From the NCBI GenBank assembly GCA_015039465.1, contig MU130624.1, positions 176,840 to 240,839 on the forward strand: a stretch of 64,000 nt of DNA. The letters are read 5' to 3'. The notes beneath the pieces are model-generated. The model made no database searches, had not been told where the DNA came from, and saw only the letters and a program-made list of their open reading frames with translations. The position numbers and the translations under genes are program-made. Of this stretch, positions 10,493 to 20,890 are shown piece after piece; the first letter of the stretch is position 1; the number at the start of each line of letters is the position of its first letter. This DNA comes from Phlegmacium glaucopus. Its lineage: Eukaryota; Basidiomycota; Agaricomycetes; Agaricales; Cortinariaceae.

Positions 10493-11642
10493 TACGCTCG
10501 TGCTATTTCCGCATATGCTGCTGCAATATCTGGGTCTTCTTCAATGATTTCTTCATCAAGTGTTGGCACTTGAAGCGGAGGTAGTGATGGATTCGGTTCA
10601 ATTGGGTCATCAATTGGTGAGGTAGGGGATTGTCTAAAGCGTTCTGGAAGTCAACAAGTACGTGGACCTTCAATATCGGGTGGTGGTCCCAGTAGTTCAA
10701 TTTCTGTTCTTCGACGTCTATGGGGTTGTACATGTGGCAAAGGTGCTGGTTGTTGATTTTCTGGAGACCAAGGACGAACGTGCGTGTCTTCATTTTCGAG
10801 ATCTTCAAGGTGAGTATCAGCTTCTTGTTCTAGAATACTTTTCCTTTGGTATCCGGTATTCTCATCATTCCATTTGTCTCCAACTCATGTGATGCCAGAA
10901 TTGTTTATGGCATTTTCTCCATTCCAGATGATTTTGGTTAGATCAACTTTCTGTATTGGGATGGAAGGAGGTTTTAATCATTCATCAAAGATGACGTCTC
11001 GTGAGATAAACATGCACCGTTGCTTTGGATCCCAGAGTCGATAAGCTTTTGTACCCGGTTCGTATCCCATCAATACACATTTCCTTGTTTTTGAATCTAG
11101 CTTAGTGCGCCTTTCCTTTGGGATGTGGGCATATGCTGGGCAGCCAAATGGACGGTATTGTGTAATATGTGGTTTATTGCCTGTCCAAGCTTCATGTGGG
11201 GTCTTATCGGGTAACCGAGAGGCTGGTGACCGATTTATCAGGTATACCGCCATAGTTACTGCATGTTCCCAAAAGCCCTTAGAAACATTGGAATCATGTA
11301 GCATTGCACATGCATGTTCAACAATGATTCGATTCATTACTTCAGATAGTCCATTTTGTTCAGGTGTGTATGGTGCGGCTTTTTCATGTATTATTCCACA
11401 GTTTTTGAGAAAGCCTTCAAATTCAAATGATGTGTATTCTCCACCATTGTCAGTATGAAAGACTTTGATTGTTTGGCCAGCTTGGTTTTCAGCCATTACT
11501 TTAAACTCTTTGAACACTGCGAGCAAATCACTTTTGTGTCGTAATGTGTACAGCCAGGTGTGACAAGTATGATCATCTGTGAAAGTAATTAAGTATCACT
11601 TTCCTGCAATGCTGAATGGAAGTGGACCGCATACGTCTGAAT
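10493..11642 (-). pseudogene. Copia integrase and linker
   Basis: The integrase core has HSDVCGPLPF, FTDDHTCHTWLY, the second acidic residue in VFHTDNGGEYTS and the third in TPEQNGLSE, then the GKAYRLWDP/SRDVIFDE end. A TGA at 11598-11596 interrupts AGK/YLITFTDD, where relatives have Arg. The spacer to reverse transcriptase (10808-10500) is acidic and frameshifted. Upstream of 11642 the gene is missing. Confidence 0.85.
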
Positions 11643-12099
11643 GAGGTCTTTACACTCCCCCACATTGTCTGGTTGGACTTCCGCCGGACTACTTCTGGAC
11701 ACTTTTTTGATTTAATTTAACTTTTCATGGTATAAATAAGGGAAATTGTTCAGTCACTTTCCGTTGCTAATTCCAGTAGTTGTCCGGCCGGACAATAATT
11801 CCGGCGGACATGTCCAATGGAAAAGTCCAACAGACAGCCAGCGGAAATAGCCTACAAGTCCGGCAGACAAGCACCAGACAAGTACCGGACTGAATCACTA
11901 TTAATACTTAAAAATATACCAATAGCAATACAGTTAACATTATTCATTAATAGGTAGTGGCAATACCGTGTTGCCACCACAATCTTGCTTTTTGTTCAGC
12001 TTGCGAGTTGGTCACGTGACCACCTGTGACCCACAACAACAAGCGTCCATCACCGTCACCACTGTTACACAACCACAACAAACAACCCGTAACGACGAC

Positions 12100-13367
12100 G
12101 ACTACCACCAGGACAAAGCCAGACGACGGACAACAGTGACAACAACGACAACAAATGACAACAACGATGGATGACAACAATGGGTGACAACGGGTGACGA
12201 CAACGTGACGACAAAGAGAGCAACGAGCAACGAACACCAGCAGCAACGACAACGACAACGACAACGACGATGCCCCCTCCTACTGGGGGGGTATTTGGTT
12301 TGTTTTTTTTTTTATAACTTCAACTCTACTAATTACTACCACCAGGTCACCCCCTACCTCGACACACCGGTCTCACCACCCCCCCTTTCACCAGGGGGGG
12401 TTTTTTTTAACGGTTTTTTATTAGATTTCAAACCACGAGGAGAAACGACATACGACGAACGACCGACCGAACAAACGAATGACGACAACAACAAACGACA
12501 AACGACCGAACGAATGACGACAACAACAAACGACAAACGACCGAACGAATGACGACGACGACACCCCCCCTCACTGGGGGGGTATTTTTGTTTTATTTCT
12601 AGGCTACACAAACGGCGAACCCCCCTCACCGGGGGGTTTTTTCCTTTTATTCTTACTGACTACGACTGCGGTGATCCCGCCGTCACCTGTTTCGACACCA
12701 ACCCACCCTTCTCGACACCCACCCACTCGTTTCGACCACCACCCACCCTTATGACTACCACCAGGACAAAGCCAGACGACGGACAACAGCGACAACAACG
12801 ATAATGAACGACAACAACGATGGATGACGACGACGGGTGACGACGACATGACGACGAAGAGAGCAACAAGCAACAAGCAATGAACACCAGCAGCAACAAC
12901 AACAACAACAACAACAATGATGCCCCCTCCTACTGGGGGGGTATTTGGTTTGTTTTTTTTATTATAACTTCAACTCTACTAATTACTACCACCAGGTCAC
13001 CCCCTACCTCGACACACCGGTCTCACCACCCCCCCCTTTCACCAGGGGGGGTTTTTTTTAACGGTTTTTTATTAGATTTTGAACCACGAGGAGAAACAAC
13101 ATACGACGAACAACCGACCAAACAAACAAATGACAACAACAACAAATGAGAAACGACCGAACGAATGACGACGATGACACCCCCCCTCACTGGGGGGGTA
13201 TTTTTGTTTTATTTCTAGGCTACACAAACGGCGAACCCCCCTCACCGGGGGGTTTTTTCCTTTTGTTCTTACTGACTACAACTGCGGTGATCCCGCCGTC
13301 ACACGTTTCGACACCAACCCACCCTTCTCGACACCCACCCACTCGTTTCGACCACCACCCACCCTTA
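12100..13367. repeat. Tandem duplication of about 650 bp inside E5
   Basis: GACTACCACCAGGACAAAGC starts at 12100 and again at 12753. The units then run parallel through the same series of C-run/G-run hairpins, the ATTAGATTT segment and the CGACACCAACCCACC segment, up to about 12752 and 13367. Small differences are scattered. It is an internal amplification of the hairpin cassette. Confidence 0.8.
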
Positions 13368-13424
13368 TCAACCACCACCCGGCCTTATCGACCCACCCAT
13401 TCCAGCCACCACCCACCCTTTTCG

Positions 13425-13560
13425 ACACCCACGCACCCGTTTTGACAACCACGCACCCGTTTTGACAACCATGCACCCGTTTTGACAACCACGCACCTGT
13501 TTTGACAACCACGCACCTGTTTTGACAACCACGCACCTGTTTTGACAACCACCCATCCTT
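13425..13560. repeat. 20-bp minisatellite (TTTTGACAACCACGCACCYG)
   Basis: Six to seven near-perfect 20-bp units without spacers, flanked by more diverged TTTTCGACCACCACGCACC units up to 13670. It is a plain tandem array inside E5. Confidence 0.8.
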
Positions 13561-14056
13561 TTCGACCCGCACCCACCCTTTTCGACCACCACGCACCCTT
13601 TTCGACCACCACGACGCACCCTTTTCGGCCACCAGCCACCCATCTCGGCCACCACACACCCTTTTCGATGACTCTCACCCCTTATATATATACGTATTAT
13701 TGTAATTATTAGTTACTACAACCCTCCTTCACAAGGAGGGTAATAAATTTATTTTAATCTTAATTAATATGTTACAAAAGTTACAAAAAATCTAAGTTAG
13801 TAAGGAATTGACTGAAGTCAATAAAAATCAATAAATTGAATATAGATGTACATGTAACATCAGACAAAATAACAATATAACTTGTTTAAAATTTACGTTA
13901 AGTCTTGTCAAATTCCGATAAAATTCTGCCGGAGTCCGGCAGACTCTGACCGGACATACAGTCTGGTCATTTTTCTACTTCAAAATTACTTGACCGGACT
14001 ATGACCGGAATTTTACCGGAGTCCGGCCAGACAATGTGGGGGACTGTAAAATACAC

Positions 14057-14906
14057 GGACCCATATAGCCTCTAGGTTCGTAAACTGGTTATTTTTGTGA
14101 TTTAACAACTTCGCAGTATACACGGATGCCTTGCGGGTACCAACTTCATTTGCACTCTCATTTGCGGTTCTCGCACAACATAATATAGTCCTCACATGAC
14201 CTTTGCACATCACTTCTACAATCTTCATAACGGTCCAAAGCTCCCTTATTCCCCTTCGTACTTCATATCTCAACATATATTCAGTTCTCTCGGTCAATAT
14301 TGGACTTAACCATTTGATTCCTTTGCAACCACACCTTCGCACAGCCACTCTCTAATCTCACGGTCTTTCACAACTTGCATATACACCCCTTTCACTGGTT
14401 TGATTATGGTCCGTTTTGTTTTCAACTTAACTTCTTTCAACTTTCCATATATATATTTTACTATTCCCTTCGAAACAGGAGGTCATTCAACTGACCTCCT
14501 TACTCATCATCTTTATTTTTACTTTATCTCCTATTCCTTTGTTACCAAACTATTGGGCCCATGTGACTTTGCATTAGCTCAATTCTTACATTACTGTTTC
14601 GCATATCTGCACCTGGTTAGTTCTTTACTCTCGTATTAAGTACCTGTAGCAAGTAGGAGGACAGGCAAACAAGAGATGGCCAGAGTTGTGATCCCATAAA
14701 CCTTGCAGCAACATTCTAAGTCAATAGTCTCATTCTTTAAGCTACTTCGCACACTGCGTTCTCGTTTGCAAACTTCACTATCTTCACAACCTATTCTTCT
14801 TGCGTGTTTCTATACCGTGAACTTCTCTTTAAATTCTATCGAGGAAATCTACATTAACCCCTCTGAACTATGTTACTGCTTGCAGTCTGATCCCACCGCA
14901 GGTACA
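14057..14906. other. No recognised gene
   Basis: AT-rich DNA with short ORFs on both strands and no family I recognise. A small perfect hairpin (AGGAGGTCA, 6-nt loop) lies at 14477-14500. Confidence 0.5.
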
Positions 14907-17650
14907 TCAGCGCCATAGCGGTTGGAGTCTGAGCCACCATCTGCGCCAATGCAACCCAAAGATGGTGGCATCAACAGGGATATACTCCGTTAGGGGACGT
15001 CGACGTTTCATCCATTGCGCAACCTCATCTGGCCTATCCTTGACAGGAAATTTCTATAAAAGTTATCAGTAGCATCCTGTTATCAATAAACAACCATGTA
15101 CTCCATCCGCTACAGCATATTCTTCAAAAATAACCCATGCTTCGAGTAAAGAAACCCAGCGGTCACTGGGATGGGCACAACACAGGTACTTGAGAGCAGC
15201 CTGCATCCACACTGGGTATGACAGAATATTGTGCAACCACACCGGCTCAGGTTTTGAAGCACATAGTATGCGAGGAGTTGTAGTATTGGACGATACAGGC
15301 CGAGCATCAGTTGAAGACATCTGGGCATCGACGCTTCCTGTCAACATGATAGGGGGAGTTGTAACGACCTCCATGACAGAAGTGGAAGGAAGAGTAGCAG
15401 ATGTGGTCGTGGACTCCTCAACAGTGGCATCAGCATCAGTTGGCCAAGACATTGGGGCCTCAATGTTTACTGTCAACGTGATAGGGGGAGTTATAACAAC
15501 CTCCGCGATGGAAGGGGAAGGAAGAGTAGCAGACGTGGCTGTGGACTCCTCAACAGTGGCATCAGCACCAGTTGGCAAAGACATCAGGGTGTCAATGTTT
15601 GCTGTCAACATGATAGGGGGAGTTATAACGACCTCCACGACAGAAGGGGAAGGAAGAGTAGCAGACATAGTCATAGACTCCTCAACAGTGGCATCAGACC
15701 CAGTTGGTGAAGACATCAGGGTGTTGATGTTTGCTGTCAACGTGATAGGGGGAGTTATAATGACCTCTACAACAGAAGGGGAAGGAAGAGTAGCAGACGT
15801 AGTCATGGACTCCTTGACAGTGGCATCAGACCCAGTTGATGAAACGCTAAAGGCGACAAAAGGGGCAGCAAGGGTGATACCGGAGGGGGTGTCATTTACC
15901 AGTTCAGCTCCAAGGATGTTAGTGAAAATGGAAAAAATTTGTAGTAGTATATCTCGTACCTTCACCAGCATTGTTCACTACACAGCTGATAGGATCCACA
16001 GCAACAGAAGGTGAAACAATGTCATTGGCTAGTTCAGATCCAAACAACATTAGTGAAAATAAACCTCTGTACAAGTGTATATCATACCTGGACCAATATC
16101 GTTCACTGCTGGAGATGTTGACATTTGTTGATGTTGAACATCAGCGGAGCTTGATGCCCCAATGTTTGGAATGTGTGGTGTTGTGTTGTTGTCAGGTGAT
16201 CGCTGCTTGTTTACTGGGGCTTTCTTTTTTGACACATCCAGATATCTTGCCTTTAAGGCATTATCAACCTCTGCCAGTAGCAGGGTGTTCCTTTGAATAT
16301 TCCTTTCCCGATCAATTTGATATTGTGATCTCTTATCCGATTGATCACTCTTTTTGTGAGTTGCCAGTTTTTTACCTTTATCTTTTCCATCCTTTGCATT
16401 CAACTGAGGCAACTCGACAGCAGCTTGTTTGTGATTTACCACTCCTTCTCCCTTTGGATTCAACTCAGGCGTCTCATCAGCCGCTTGTGACTCATCCTCA
16501 GAAGGATCAATGAGCGAGCCCTCTTCGGACGATGGCAATGCATGCTCATCGCAAATGTGTTGTGCTGGGTATGTAATTAGTCACTACAAATCAGACAATA
16601 TGAGCTGACCTACAATAAACACGGTGGAGGAATTGCTCCCAAGGAGACATGATTTATTTATCAAAATTGTCTCCAAGTATGTTGTTAAACTCTTGGTTTG
16701 TATCTGCTGTTTCCCCATGATGCAGCCTGGAAAAGAGGTAAGTCCGTTAAGTCCAAGCTACATTGAACATTACTTACATTACTGTTGTTATTTGACCCCC
16801 ATAGCGAGGGTTCGGTCCTCCCACAGTGATGAACATGGACCACCCAGTTTGCTCGCAGAATGAATCTTGCATCACTTTCAATGACTTTGGTAAATGATTG
16901 ATGGCGCTTCAATATTGTAAGTCTTCAAACAACACACTGTATACTTGCACTGACCTTTGCATGCTCTTAATTTTTTCAGCGTCATCCTGGGTCTCTCCAG
17001 GTGATTGATTGTGGTATTCCTCAACTCAAGCTTTTACTCCATCGCTCAAGGCCTTGAAGCGCTCCATCAAAGCTTTATTCCCAAAAACAAATCGGGCAAC
17101 AGCCTTGGTGTCAGGTCCAATTTCTTTCAGGTATTTTGTGTACTCAACATCAATTTCTTCCTTCATAACGTCATTGCAATATAGAGCTTGGTACGCCTGC
17201 CATTGTTGCAGCTTCTTTCGTTTACCAACTTTCAGCACCACTCGTGAGGTTGTACCAGCTGATGTTGTATGGTTATGGTTATGAAACCACGCAACAATAC
17301 GCTAGAGGTTTATCGAAGGTTAGTCATAGTTTTTTTGTTGGATTGTGGTAACTAACCTTCTTGGTTGACTTTTCTATATTAGCAATGGCATTGGCTCATT
17401 TTTCTGCTGGAGTGTCGCCATGTGCATTGGTTATTTCCCCGTCCATTGGGTCAGGAGCTGGGAACTGCTCTTCCCACATCCTATATGCGTCGGCAAAAAA
17501 GCAGGGGTAGTCTTGTTGGATTGTGATTCTATAAAACCGCTCAGCAGATTGTTGAGCCATATCCTTTGTATGACAGTAGTCCACTGTTTTTTCATCATGG
17601 AATTGTAAGTGTGTTGAAACAATTTGGTAGCCAAAATTTGAGGCCAACAA
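14907..17650 (-). pseudogene. Large Agaricomycete-specific family protein, pseudogene with nine linked exons
   Basis: Exons on the minus strand: about 17650-17357, 17301-16955, 16906-16778, 16726-16614, 16564-16088, 16028-15960, 15907-15102 and 15053-14907; a further split near 17600 is possible. All introns are 48-59 nt and the phases agree, with a frame of 499 codons from exon 16564 to the stop. Landmarks of this repeat family are RIVAWFHNHNHTTS, KRKKLQQWQAY, ETGW-like EQTGWSMFITVGGPNPRYGG, SQYQIDRERNIQRN and the end WMKRRRP..RRWWLRLQPLWR. The middle holds four about 44-residue Ser/Thr-rich repeats. Stops at 17398-17396 and 17028-17026 (TGA) and 16656-16654 (TAA) disable it. The start is uncertain and the function of the family is unknown to me. 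Confidence 0.7.
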
Positions 17651-17662
17651 ATTGATGCAGCC

Positions 17663-17830
17663 TAATTTTTAATCCCATTTATCCTCCATTGTGGGCCGCA
17701 CGGGGATCTGGTTTGTCGCTCCACCTTGGCTAGGGTTTCTTTTTTTTTAATCCCATTTATCCAGATTTATCCTCTGTTCTAGGCAGCACGAGACCGCACA
17801 GGGACCTGGTTTGTCACTCCGCCTTGGCAA
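17663..17830. repeat. About 85-bp tandem duplication in a divergent intergenic region
   Basis: TTTTTAATCCCATTTATCC is followed in both copies by a GCAC..GGGA.CTGGTTTGTC segment and C(A/G)CCTTGGC. The two copies fill the 200 bp between the reverse-strand pseudogene and the plus-strand RNase H1 N-terminal gene, where a shared promoter would be expected. Confidence 0.65.
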
Positions 17831-17863
17831 CTTTTTTGTTTCTCCCACCACACACTACAGCTT

Positions 17864-18650
17864 ATGAAAATAGAACAGCCCAGTGAGCCCAGTGAGCCCA
17901 GTGGTAAGTAGTGTCCCTCCATCTCAGCTTTTCACTCATTTCTGTATTGCATTCATAGTAGATTTAATATTGGAAAGCAATCATATTGCTGGCCCGCCTC
18001 CATTGCCACCTGTCCATACTCGCCCCAACTATGTTCCACTGGCACCAGTCAATCTCAGCATTGAACTGGTGGCGGGTTTAGTATCAATGACTCTTTGTGT
18101 GGAAGGCAATACACAAATATCCAACCCATCATCAACAGTGATGAGCCGCATCACCGTCAATTGTTTGGGCCCTGCAACTCCACCCCGTCGGCACCAACCA
18201 ACTCCTGAGGTACGCTCTCCTGTGCCAACTCCACTATCTCCTCGAGTCCAGATCCCATCTCCACCCATGCTGCGTACCCCACAATGCCCTACGCTTCCAC
18301 TCCCTCCCATTTTGCTGACTACCAGAGGCCTCGGTGCATCAGCTCTACAAAGTTCGCCAAGACAGGGACGAAAATACTACATTGTGACTATCGGTCAACA
18401 AACTGGCGTCTTCTCAACTTGGCAAGTGATTTCTACAGCATTAAAAATAAATCTCACAAATTTTAGGATCGAAGTTCAGCCCCTCATTTGTGGCGTTCCC
18501 GGTGCACTTCATCAAAGTTTCCATACAGAGAATGAAGCTACGGGTGCCTATTTACAAGCAAAGTACAATGAAATGGTAGAAGTAATTTGGCTGAATCCGG
18601 CAGTAGACGGCAGTCGATATGGGCCCATGAAAGAGCATGCTATCCAGTAG
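17864..18650 (+). CDS. RNase H1 N-terminal (viroplasmin-like) domain protein
   Basis: Exons 17864-17903, 17959-18421 and 18467-18650. The first intron is 55 nt GTAAGT..CATAG. The second (18422-18466, 45 nt) uses a GC donor, GCAAGT..TTTTAG. The N-terminal 170 residues are Pro-rich. The C-terminal part has the domain signature KYYIVTIGQQTGVFSTW joined across the intron to IEVQPLICGVPGA and YLQAKYNEM. In RNase H1 and caulimovirus-type proteins this domain binds RNA-DNA hybrid or double-stranded RNA; no catalytic RNase H domain follows here. Such proteins are common in Agaricomycetes. Reading through the second intron stays in frame but adds 15 residues in the middle of the domain, which argues for splicing. 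Confidence 0.7.
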
Positions 18651-18719
18651 ATACACTATGTAGCTCAAATATGCTTGCCTTGTCCCTACAAACATCTACA
18701 ATTATGATGTGTCCTTGCA

Positions 18720-19935
18720 ACTTATTGACTTGAATATAAGTTGTAACTAGCAAGTTCACATTAATCACAACTTTGACAATATATGTTATATACCTTGTGT
18801 GATTACTGGTCTTGGACAATGGTCTATCATCTAGTACTAGTAGGTACTAGCATTGTGTAAACGGGCAATCATCATACATTGACTTGAATATACGTTGTAA
18901 CTACTAGTAGTAAGTTCACGTTAATTTGACAAGATGTGAATGTACAATACTCTTGCATGATCACTGGTCAGTTTGACAACAGTCTATCTGCCAGTGTAGT
19001 AGTAAGTACTAGTATCCTGTAAACGGTCTATCTGCCAGTGAGTATCCTGTAAACAGGCGATCATCGTACATTGACTTGAATATAAGTTGTAACTACTAGT
19101 AGCAAGTTCACGTTAATCATAACTTTGACAACATGCTTTGACAACGTGTGAATGTACGATACCTTGGTTGATTACTGGTCTATCTCATCTAATACTAGTA
19201 GGTATAGTAGGTACTAGTATCGTGTAAATGGGCAATCGTCGTACAGGTAACTAATACTATATACTTCAAGTTGTAACTAGCAAGTTCATGTTAATCATAA
19301 CTTTGATAATATGTGAATGTATATACCTTGTGCTGTTACTGGTCTTGAACAATGGTCTATCATCTAGTACTACTAGTAGTAAGTACTAGTATCGTGTAAA
19401 TGGGTGATCATACTTAGTAGCAGGCGATCATACAGGGTAAAATATATACTTCAACTAGCAAGTTCAACAGTACTTTACCCTCCCCCACACATTCCAAGCA
19501 GGTCTGAGCAGGTCCGAGCAAGTCCGAGCAGGTCCGACCAATCCGACCAAATTCCGACCAAATTCCGACCAACTTCTGACCTCATTTAGGGTTAGGTTAA
19601 GGTTTGGTTAGAGTCTATTTAGGGTTAGGATTAAGGTTTATTTAAGAGGTTAGGGCAGTATATTGATGCTAGGTGGTTATAATGAATTTGATGTAAAATT
19701 GGTCAGAATATGGTCAGATTCTGCTCAGATTCTGCTCGGAGTTCGCTCAGACCCGCTTGGAATGTGTGGGGGAGAGTAAAGACCTCAAGTTCAAGTTCAC
19801 GTTAATCATAACTTTGACAATATGTGAATGTATATACCTTGCGCTGTTACTGGTCTTGAACGATGGTCTATCCGCCAGTGTAGTAGTATCCTGTAGATGG
19901 GTGATCTCATAAATACATGTATATTAGTAGTATGC
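18720..19935. repeat. AT-rich tandem array, unit about 150-190 bp, five copies
   Basis: Copies of AAGTTGTAACTAGCAAGTTC, then TTAATCATAACTTTGACAAT, TGATTACTGGTC, TCTATC..CTAGTACTAG and GGGCAATCATC recur from about 18735, 18890, 19080, 19267 and 19445/19790. The array is non-coding and is interrupted by E7 in its fifth unit. Confidence 0.75.
19468..19786 (+). mobile_element. E7: 319 bp E-family miniature element with telomere-like centre
   Basis: The left end CAGTACTTTACCCTCCCCCA and the right end (inward) GAGGTCTTTACTCTCCCCCA continue as a terminal inverted repeat of about 43 bp (CACATTCCAAGC). The 8-bp AAGTTCAA flanks both sides (19460-19467, 19787-19794). Subterminal words are GGTCCGAGCA and TTCCGACCAA. 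The centre reads TTTAGGGTTAGGTTAAGG and TTTAGGGTTAGGATTAAGG, i.e. degenerate telomere-type repeats. Confidence 0.9.
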
Positions 19936-20029
19936 AAGGTCAACTTGGATGTTCACAAACTTTTCTTGTTACCTACTACTTCTACAGTTCTAGCAAATAA
20001 TGAGACCAAGTTTTTGACTGCGTATATAA

Positions 20030-20245
20030 TTGAGGAAGTTAAATGAATGCAAATGGCAGGTAAAGAACGATAAGGGAGCATGGAATGTACTTGGCCAAAA
20101 CTTGAATTCTAGCAAGTATCACATAAGCGGTCCGCGGGCTTGCTGTGACACAAGAGTCTGTGACACATGCTGGCTGACGACCATGACACCACCACCCTCA
20201 AAGAAGGCCAAGCACAATGCTCTGCCACTGTTCAAACTTGCGTGA
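20030..20245 (+). CDS. Small Cys-containing ORF, unrecognised
   Basis: The ORF encodes 71 residues with the first ATG slightly inside; it contains RACCDTRVCDTCW and a basic SKKAKH tail. The Cys pattern may be a small zinc ribbon, but I know no family. It lies about 200 bp upstream of the KDZ-type gene start and may be part of the same decayed element. Confidence 0.3.
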   Translation: MRKLNECKWQVKNDKGAWNVLGQNLNSSKYHISGPRACCDTRVCDTCWLTTMTPPPSKKAKHNALPLFKLA

Positions 20246-20416
20246 CCTGCTACTCATTCCTTAGCTGCCTCCTCCTCAACAACATCTTCATCCTTGGCCA
20301 CCCCCCAGATCTCACAGGTGGCGGTACTGTATCGACTGCCTGATGGACGAATCAGTGAATTGAAGTGAAAGAAGACAATAGCTGTGTCTCAACCACTAGA
20401 GAAAACATCTGATATC

Positions 20417-20437
20417 ATGACTCAACAACCTACTAGT
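20417..20437 (+). pseudogene. First codons of the CxC2/KDZ gene, before the Y insertion
   Basis: ATG at 20417 begins MTQQPTS. The next codon continues, after the 11.4 kb retrotransposon Y and its duplicated CTAGT, at 31836 (TNDSSLPLNGPPQQKK). Joining the two sides gives one frame, so Y landed seven codons into this gene. Confidence 0.7.
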
Positions 20438-20874
20438 TGTTATGGTGACTATAAGCTTGCACTCGCGTTCGGTGCTGGGCCAATAGACCAAATAACTAGG
20501 GACTGTTTGTACAGTTGCAATCGTATTCAACAAGTAAGACTGAGGACGGCAGGTTCTGAGCAAGCTGTGTAGATTAAGACCGTAGGAATACAAAGGTCTA
20601 AACTAGGGATCATGGCTATGGGTATGGCTCTTATATACTAAGGGGTCGAGTCAGAGATAAGGGAATGGTCCGTGCTGGGAGTACGAGTCGGTACGAGTCA
20701 GAGATAGAGGGAACGGAAGCGATAGCTAAGTATAGTACATGGAAGGTTCAGGGCAAAGGGGTAAGTAGGGAAAGAGGTGGTGTAAGAAGGGAACAATGAA
20801 GGAAGATGCAATGTACAGCAAAGAAAGGGGAGAAAAAGGAATAGGGGCCATGCACGTACCAGACATTCATAACA
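20438..20874 (-). repeat. 3' LTR of Y
   Basis: 437 bp, TGTTATGAAT..CCATAACA on the minus strand, with a TATA-like CTTATATACT segment inside. It differs from the partner at 31394-31830 by seven transitions, about four of them at CpG. Confidence 0.9.
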
Positions 20875-20890
20875 TTAGCCCACTGTTAGC

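Larger units (their letters stand above)
4065..11642 (-). mobile_element. Ty1/copia retrotransposon remnant on the minus strand, broken by nested insertions
   Basis: Minus-strand order is integrase, reverse transcriptase, RNase H, then a purine-rich tract (4078-4066) and a probable 3' LTR beginning TGTTGAAATTG at 4065. Gag, protease and the 5' LTR are missing, because similarity stops where E5 begins (11643). E1 (4594-8751) splits the RNase H region and M1 (9853-10492) splits the spacer between integrase and reverse transcriptase. Taking out each insertion with one copy of its target duplication restores one frame across the joint. The copy is disabled by frameshifts, a damaged catalytic site and at least one stop. 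Confidence 0.85.
11643..14056 (-). mobile_element. E5: 2,414 bp E-family element in reverse orientation
   Basis: The left end GAGGTCTTTACACTCCCCCA is the 3'-type tip. The right end, read inward, is GTGTATTTTACAGTCCCCCA, the 5'-type tip. Both continue into CATTGTCTGG and CCGCCGGACT-type words. The interior carries GC hairpins, ACGACAAC arrays (the complement of E1's GTCGTTGT) and the CACGTG palindrome module. The flanks GTCTGAAT and GGACCCAT do not match, so no target duplication survives. Confidence 0.7.

Noticed and set aside
12184..13678. Valine- or Arg-rich ORFs in E5
   Set aside because: Products of ACGACAAC and GACAACCACGCACC repeats, without domain and open on both strands.
5038..13730. 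GC hairpins as mitochondrial double-hairpin elements
   Set aside because: They lie in nuclear transposon DNA with nuclear-type introns and genes around, and their sequence is tied to E-element cores.
14477..14500. Hairpin as a bacterial-type terminator
   Set aside because: No T-run follows and the genome is fungal; most likely chance.
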